DNA of 9,359 bases from Bacillota bacterium (GTDB taxonomy: Bacteria > Bacillota > Clostridia > Acetivibrionales > DSM-1351), in contig JAEYNI010000269.1 in assembly GCA_023412635.1 (NCBI GenBank), forward strand, positions 1 to 9,359, written 5' to 3'. Of this stretch, positions 6,747-9,359 are shown one piece after another. Position 1 is the first letter of the stretch. Each line of letters starts with the position of its first letter. The position numbers were made by a program, and so were the translations under genes. The notes beneath the pieces were generated by a model that saw only the letters and a list, made by a program, of their open reading frames with translations, did not search any database and had not been told where the DNA came from.

Positions 6747-6933
6747 ACGCACTGGTTCAGATAAAAATTTTCGACTGTAGAAAAGTTTTATTACCTTTAG
6801 GCGTTTCAACGAGGCGGAGATAAATGCTTGCCATCTGTAAAGGTGGGAGACATCTATTACCTCGTTATAGCGGAAAGAGGAGTGAACAAAAAAAAATTAT
6901 TTTGTGGCCGCTAGGCGGCTCATGGAGGCTAAT
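6722..6933 (+). promoter_or_regulatory. CBS-ACT gene leader RNA switch, repeated element copy 2 with an inserted domain
   Basis: ON fold: CCTTTATTCGC (6730-6740) plus TATAACG (6743-6749) pair with CGTTATA (6863-6869) and GCGGAAAGAGG (6870-6880). This gives 17 pairs with a two-base bulge and one A-A mismatch, closing a ~113-nt domain. Inside it, ATAAAAATTTTC (6761-6772) pairs with GAAAAGTTTTAT (6780-6791) around a 7-nt loop (one A-G mismatch), and ACCTTTA (6793-6799) pairs with TAAAGGT (6838-6844). OFF fold: ATTA and CCTCC (6722-6725, 6727-6731) pair with TAAT and GGAGG (6930-6933, 6924-6928), with CGCC (6738-6741) on GGCG (6914-6917). A further competitor is AACGAGG (6808-6814) with CCTCGTT (6860-6866), which would break the closing stem. 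GCCGC TAG GCGGC (6907-6919) forms a small perfect stem. Confidence 0.65.
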
Positions 6934-6935
6934 AT
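6899..6935 (+). repeat. 37-nt 3' block, copy 2
   Basis: Matches 5146-5182 at 34 of 37 positions. The three differences are transitions: G at 6910 completes the GCCGC/GCGGC stem that is mismatched in copy 1, and C at 6929 creates an A-C mismatch in the OFF pairing. Local stem and long-range pairing therefore differ in strength between the two genes. Confidence 0.9.
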
Positions 6936-7575
6936 GTTTGTAAAAAACAAAATGACTTCAAATCCTTTTACCATTTCACCATCACAGACAATACCGGATG
7001 CCCAGGAAATAATTAAGAATAATGGCATCAAACGTCTTCCTGTTGTTGAAAACGGAAAGTTGGTTGGTGTTGTATCAAAAGGTGATATTGTTAAGGTTTC
7101 ACCCTCCAAGGCAACGGCATTGAGCATGGGTGAAATTACTTATCTCCTTGCAAAGACTAAGGTCAGCAGTATAATGTCAAAAAATCCTGTTACAGTTTCA
7201 CCAAATGCTCTTTTGGAGGAAGCAGCTATCCTGATGAGAGATAATGACATAGGATTTCTTCCGGTTGTTGAAAATGACATACTGGTAGGTATTATAACAG
7301 AAGGTGATATATTTGATTCCTTTATTGAGCTTTTAGGCTTCAGAGAACCGGGAACCAGAATGACCATAGAAGTTGAAGATGCTCCTGGAATGTTGTCAAA
7401 GATAACAAGTACATTTGCTAAATTCAATGCAAATATAACTCATGTGGCTGTATACAGCAGTGCGTTCGGCATGAGCAATGTGGTTATCGGAACAAATTCC
7501 CTTAATACCACCGAAATTGAGAAATATATTGTAGAACAAGGCGGAAGAATTATTTATAGACTGCAGAATAAGTAA
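6934..7575 (+). CDS. CBS-pair plus ACT domain protein (AcuB-like)
   Basis: The product from the ATG at 6934 is 213 residues and cytosolic. Residues about 1-60 form the first CBS motif (VKNKMTSNPFTISP, GIKRLPVVENGKLVGVVSKGDI) and about 72-133 the second (VSSIMSKNPVTVSP, DIGFLPVVENDILVGIITEGDI). CBS pairs commonly bind adenine nucleotides. Residues about 138-213 form an ACT domain (MTIEVEDAPGMLSKITSTFAKFNANI), a fold that often binds amino acids; APGMLSKI is the usual loop-helix. This arrangement occurs in AcuB-like proteins of unclear function. The 6934 start has GGAGG five bases upstream; in-frame GTG 6904 and ATG 6922 have no ribosome binding site and overlap the leader. Downstream of livF and sharing the livG leader type, it may be a regulator of the transporter or of related metabolism; that is inference. 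Confidence 0.88.
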   Translation: MFVKNKMTSNPFTISPSQTIPDAQEIIKNNGIKRLPVVENGKLVGVVSKGDIVKVSPSKATALSMGEITYLLAKTKVSSIMSKNPVTVSPNALLEEAAILMRDNDIGFLPVVENDILVGIITEGDIFDSFIELLGFREPGTRMTIEVEDAPGMLSKITSTFAKFNANITHVAVYSSAFGMSNVVIGTNSLNTTEIEKYIVEQGGRIIYRLQNK

Positions 7576-7577
7576 AA

Positions 7578-7595
7578 TTGAAATATAACTTTCAA
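7578..7595 (+). other. Small hairpin after the CBS-ACT gene
   Basis: TTGAAA (7578-7583) pairs with TTTCAA (7590-7595) around TATAAC, two bases after the stop codon. It is AT-rich and lacks a following T tract, so it is at best a weak 3' end. No better terminator is visible before the next promoter. Confidence 0.3.
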
Positions 7596-7649
7596 GAGAG
7601 AAAAGAAGTTGGTTTATTCACTTTACTTACAAAATATTCAAAATATGTA

Positions 7650-7678
7650 TTGACATATCAACTATTACAGTATAAAAT
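7650..7678 (+). promoter_or_regulatory. Sigma-A type promoter of the GS-family gene
   Basis: TTGACA (7650-7655), a 17-bp spacer and TAAAAT (7673-7678) make a strong housekeeping-type promoter. Transcription would start near 7685, leaving a leader of about 170 nt before the ATG at 7854, which contains the attenuator-like hairpin. Confidence 0.75.
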
Positions 7679-7719
7679 ACTAGTAAATCGATATGAATAC
7701 TATTACTGACTGGAAAACC

Positions 7720-7769
7720 GGAGGCAATGAGCCATAACATTATGGTATACATTCATTGTCTCTTTTATT
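7720..7769 (+). terminator. Attenuator-like hairpin in the GS-family leader
   Basis: GAGGCAATGAG (7721-7731) pairs with TTCATTGTCTC (7752-7762), 11 pairs including G-U, and CCATA (7732-7736) stacks with TATGG (7741-7745) around ACAT; TATACA is bulged. TTTTATT follows. It lies 35-80 nt after the predicted transcription start and well before the gene, so it could end transcription early. A small upstream stem, CTGG (7710-7713) with CCGG (7718-7721), touches its base and could compete. I did not find the paired hexaloops expected for an ANTAR-protein target. A second stem, CGAAAA/TTTTCG (7775-7792), follows. Confidence 0.45.
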
Positions 7770-7853
7770 GTCTACGAAAACATACTTTTTCGATCAGTTT
7801 ATATGATATATAGAATTTGAATTATATAATTAAAACTAAATGGAGTTTAATAA

Positions 7854-9139
7854 ATGAACGGATTTGATGTAGGAAATTTATTGAAGAAAATAAAATAAAT
7901 ACTGTAGAAGTAGGTTTTGCCGATATAAACGGTATATTAAGAGGTAAAAGACTCCCGGCTCGGTTTTTCCTGAAATGCATGAAAGATGGGACTGGAATGG
8001 CAAAAGCTCCGTTTGCATGGGATATTCAGTGTGGTGTATATGATGACATTGAACTGGCGAACTTCGGGAACGGATTTCCTGATATGTATGTAAAACCTGT
8101 AAATAAAACTTTGCGAAAAGTACCGTGGAGGGAAGGCAGTGCCCTTGTACTGGCTGAAACCTTTTATGAGGATGGAAGCCCTATAGAAGTAAACCCGCGG
8201 GAAATATTGAAGAATATTATAAAAAGATACAATGACAAGGGATTTAGACCCCTCGTTGGTTCGGAGCTGGAGTTTTATCTGCTGGACTCAAATAAGAAGC
8301 CTCTATTTGATGGAGTACAGTGCTATTCACTATATCGTGGTGCCGAACTCGAATATGTAATTGGAGAAATGCGAAACAGTCTTGAGGAACAGGGTATCAA
8401 CATGGAAGCTTTTCATATTGAATACGGACCTGCACAGATTGAGGTTATCCCTGAGTATGGTGACGCACTTGAGATGGCAGACAATACTGTTATCATTAAA
8501 AATACAATCAAGGAAATTGCCCGGAAGCATGGACTATATGCTACTTTTATGGCCAAACCATGGGAACAGGAATCAGGATGCGGTTATCACGTTCATCAGA
8601 GTTTATGGGATATGGAACTAAAAAGAAATTATTTTGATATTGATAAAGCTTTGAGTCAAAATTATCTTGCAGGACTTATTAAACTCTCAAGGGAATTTAT
8701 GGTACTTGGTTCTCCAAACATAAACTCCTATAAGAGATTTAGGGTAAACAGCTTTGCCCCGACAAACGTAACCTGGGCTCATGACAATAGAACTGTTTCA
8801 ACCCGTTCATTACTTGGGCTGGGTAAGAGCAGCCGTTTTGAGCACAGAACAGGATCAGCCGATGCAAATCCATATTTAATTATTGCTGCCAGCCTTGCGG
8901 CCGGAATTTACGGGATTGAAAACAAGCTTGTAGTTCCTGATGAGGATGAACAGCGTAAACAACAGATTCCAAATACTCTTGAAAAAGCATTGAACTATTT
9001 TGAACATAGTGAAGCCGCCGCAGAATTTTTTGGAGAAAAGTTTGTAAAACTGTTTATAACACTGGGAAAGCATGAGGTTGAATTGTACAATACTGCTATT
9101 ACCGATTGGGAGTTGGAAAGATACCTTGAAATGGCTTAA
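7854..9139 (+). CDS. Glutamine synthetase family ligase (GlnA/PuuA-like), with a frame change near codon 9
   Basis: The enzyme family joins ammonia or an amine to the gamma-carboxyl of glutamate using ATP. The frame from 7868 to 9139 encodes nearly the whole enzyme: N-terminal beta-grasp (INTVEVGFADINGILRGKR), then the catalytic domain with metal ligands in ELEFY (8264-8278), GPAQIEV, HVHQS (8588-8602), NRTVSTR (from 8786) and RFEHRTGSADANPY (from 8834). All key groups look intact. The only well-placed start, ATG 7854 with GGAG eight bases upstream, is in another frame and reaches TAA at 7896 after 14 codons. A one-base change, or a -1 slip at 7874-7880, would join them into about 428 residues, the normal PuuA-type length. 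Without that, the first ATG in frame is 7979 (386 residues), which lacks the beta-grasp start. Glutamine versus gamma-glutamyl-amine product cannot be decided here. Confidence 0.85.
7874..7880 (+). other. Canonical -1 slippery heptamer at the frame change
   Basis: A AAT TTA sits in the exact zero frame of the ATG at 7854 and fits the X XXY YYZ rule for -1 frameshifting. A slip here gives MNGFDVGNL-IEENKINTVEV, which runs directly into the conserved GS frame. I see no strong stem or pseudoknot 5-9 bases downstream. A lost A near 7871 (giving MNGFDVRKFIEENKIN) explains the sequence equally well. Confidence 0.4.
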
Positions 9140-9166
9140 ATGAATTCAACTAATATAATTAATAAT

Positions 9167-9190
9167 AAAAAAATATATAACTATTTTTTT
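9167..9190 (+). terminator. A/T-only hairpin after the GS-family gene, weak terminator
   Basis: AAAAAAATA (9167-9175) pairs with TATTTTTTT (9182-9190) around TATAAC. The 9-bp stem is A-T only but ends in seven T residues, so it could act as a weak, possibly two-way, terminator between this gene and cysK. Confidence 0.4.
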
Positions 9191-9221
9191 GCGTGTTCTT
9201 ACCTGAGTAAGTTTTACACGC
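9191..9221 (+). promoter_or_regulatory. Leader hairpin before cysK
   Basis: GCGTGT (9191-9196) pairs with ACACGC (9216-9221), and inside it CTTAC (9198-9202) pairs with GTAAG (9207-9211) around CTGA. It ends four bases before the cysK ribosome binding site GGGAG (9226-9230), and its T tract lies on the 5' side, so it is not a + strand terminator. It may protect the cysK mRNA or limit ribosome access. Confidence 0.4.
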
Positions 9222-9235
9222 AGAAGGGAGAGAAT

Positions 9236-9359
9236 ATGTCAAGAATAGCAAATAACCTTACTGATCTCATTGGAAATACTCCGCTTTTAGAATTATCCAA
9301 TTACAGTCAAGCCAACAGCCTTCAAGCAAGATTGATCGTTAAGCTGGAATATTTCAATC
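9236..9359 (+). CDS. cysK: Cysteine synthase (O-acetylserine sulfhydrylase), 5' part only
   Basis: CysK is a PLP enzyme that makes cysteine from O-acetylserine and sulfide. Only the first 41 codons lie in the window. They contain the family opening LTDLIGNTPLLEL (residues 8-20) and LIVKLEYFN, which in complete proteins leads into the PLP-lysine segment (PGGSVKDR), just beyond the end. The ATG at 9236 has GGGAG five bases upstream. CysK versus CysM or a cystathionine beta-synthase-like paralogue cannot be settled from this fragment, but the LIGNTPLLEL form favours CysK. Confidence 0.9.
   Translation, partial: MSRIANNLTDLIGNTPLLELSNYSQANSLQARLIVKLEYFN

Noticed and set aside
6838..6862. T-box-like string AAAGGTGGGAGAC
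   Set aside because: It does not match the T-box core AGGGTGGNACCGCG, and no Stem I features or following terminator are visible.
6904..6933. Longer N-terminus for the CBS-ACT protein from GTG 6904 or ATG 6922
   Set aside because: The ribosome binding site GGAGG lies inside this stretch, which is also part of the repeated leader block; the CBS domain starts properly at 6934.
5091..6935. Insertion sequence or MITE as explanation of the repeat pair
   Set aside because: No terminal inverted repeats, target duplications or transposase. Both copies end at the same place relative to a start codon, which fits a regulatory leader better.
7825..7830. TATAAT near the GS-family start as a second promoter
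   Set aside because: No acceptable -35 box at 16-18 bp, and the region is AT-rich enough to produce it by chance.
9191..9221. Terminator before cysK
   Set aside because: The T run precedes the stem on the + strand and no T run follows it; on the minus strand an A run follows, so it is not a terminator in either direction.

Overview
The window reads as a chromosomal piece of a low-GC Gram-positive bacterium of the class Clostridia. This rests on AT-rich intergenic DNA, strong AGGAGG-type ribosome binding sites, TTG as well as ATG starts, a lipoprotein-type solute receptor, and the Firmicutes-style khpA-rimM-trmD order. A Ruminiclostridium-like host is a guess from protein flavour only. All genes lie on the + strand.

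Layout: (1) 1-1654 is the end of a ribosome/tRNA-maturation cluster: the tail of the KH-domain protein KhpA, then rimM and trmD overlapping by one base, closed by an intrinsic terminator. (2) 1734-6665 is a complete branched-chain amino acid ABC uptake operon, livJ-livH-livM-livG-livF, started by a near-consensus promoter (TTGACA, 17 bp, TAGAAT). (3) 6934-7575 is a small CBS-CBS-ACT protein, probably a ligand-sensing accessory of the operon. (4) 7650-9139 is a glutamine-synthetase-family ligase gene with its own promoter and an attenuator-like leader hairpin. Its first codons lie in a different frame from the rest. (5) 9236-9359 is the start of cysK.

The most unusual content is RNA-level. The leaders of livG (5091-5182) and of the CBS-ACT gene (6722-6933) share a 25-nt exact 5' block and a 37-nt 3' block with only three transitions. 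In each, the 5' block carries an anti-Shine-Dalgarno arm (ATTAACCTCC) that can pair either with the downstream ribosome binding site or with a different local partner, so two mutually exclusive folds exist. The second copy holds an extra ~115-nt domain with its own competing stems, resembling an aptamer. The livH leader (3048-3125) is an unrelated sequence with the same logic: one C-rich arm pairs either upstream or with the livH ribosome binding site. This suggests that subunit ratios and accessory expression in this operon are tuned by translational switches. I do not recognise the repeated leader as a known riboswitch class and could not search for it.

Functionally, LivJ binds the amino acid outside the cell, LivH/LivM form the channel, LivG/LivF hydrolyse ATP, and the CBS-ACT protein may sense nucleotide and amino-acid status. 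The GS-family enzyme and cysteine synthase are nearby nitrogen and sulfur assimilation functions and are probably separate transcription units.
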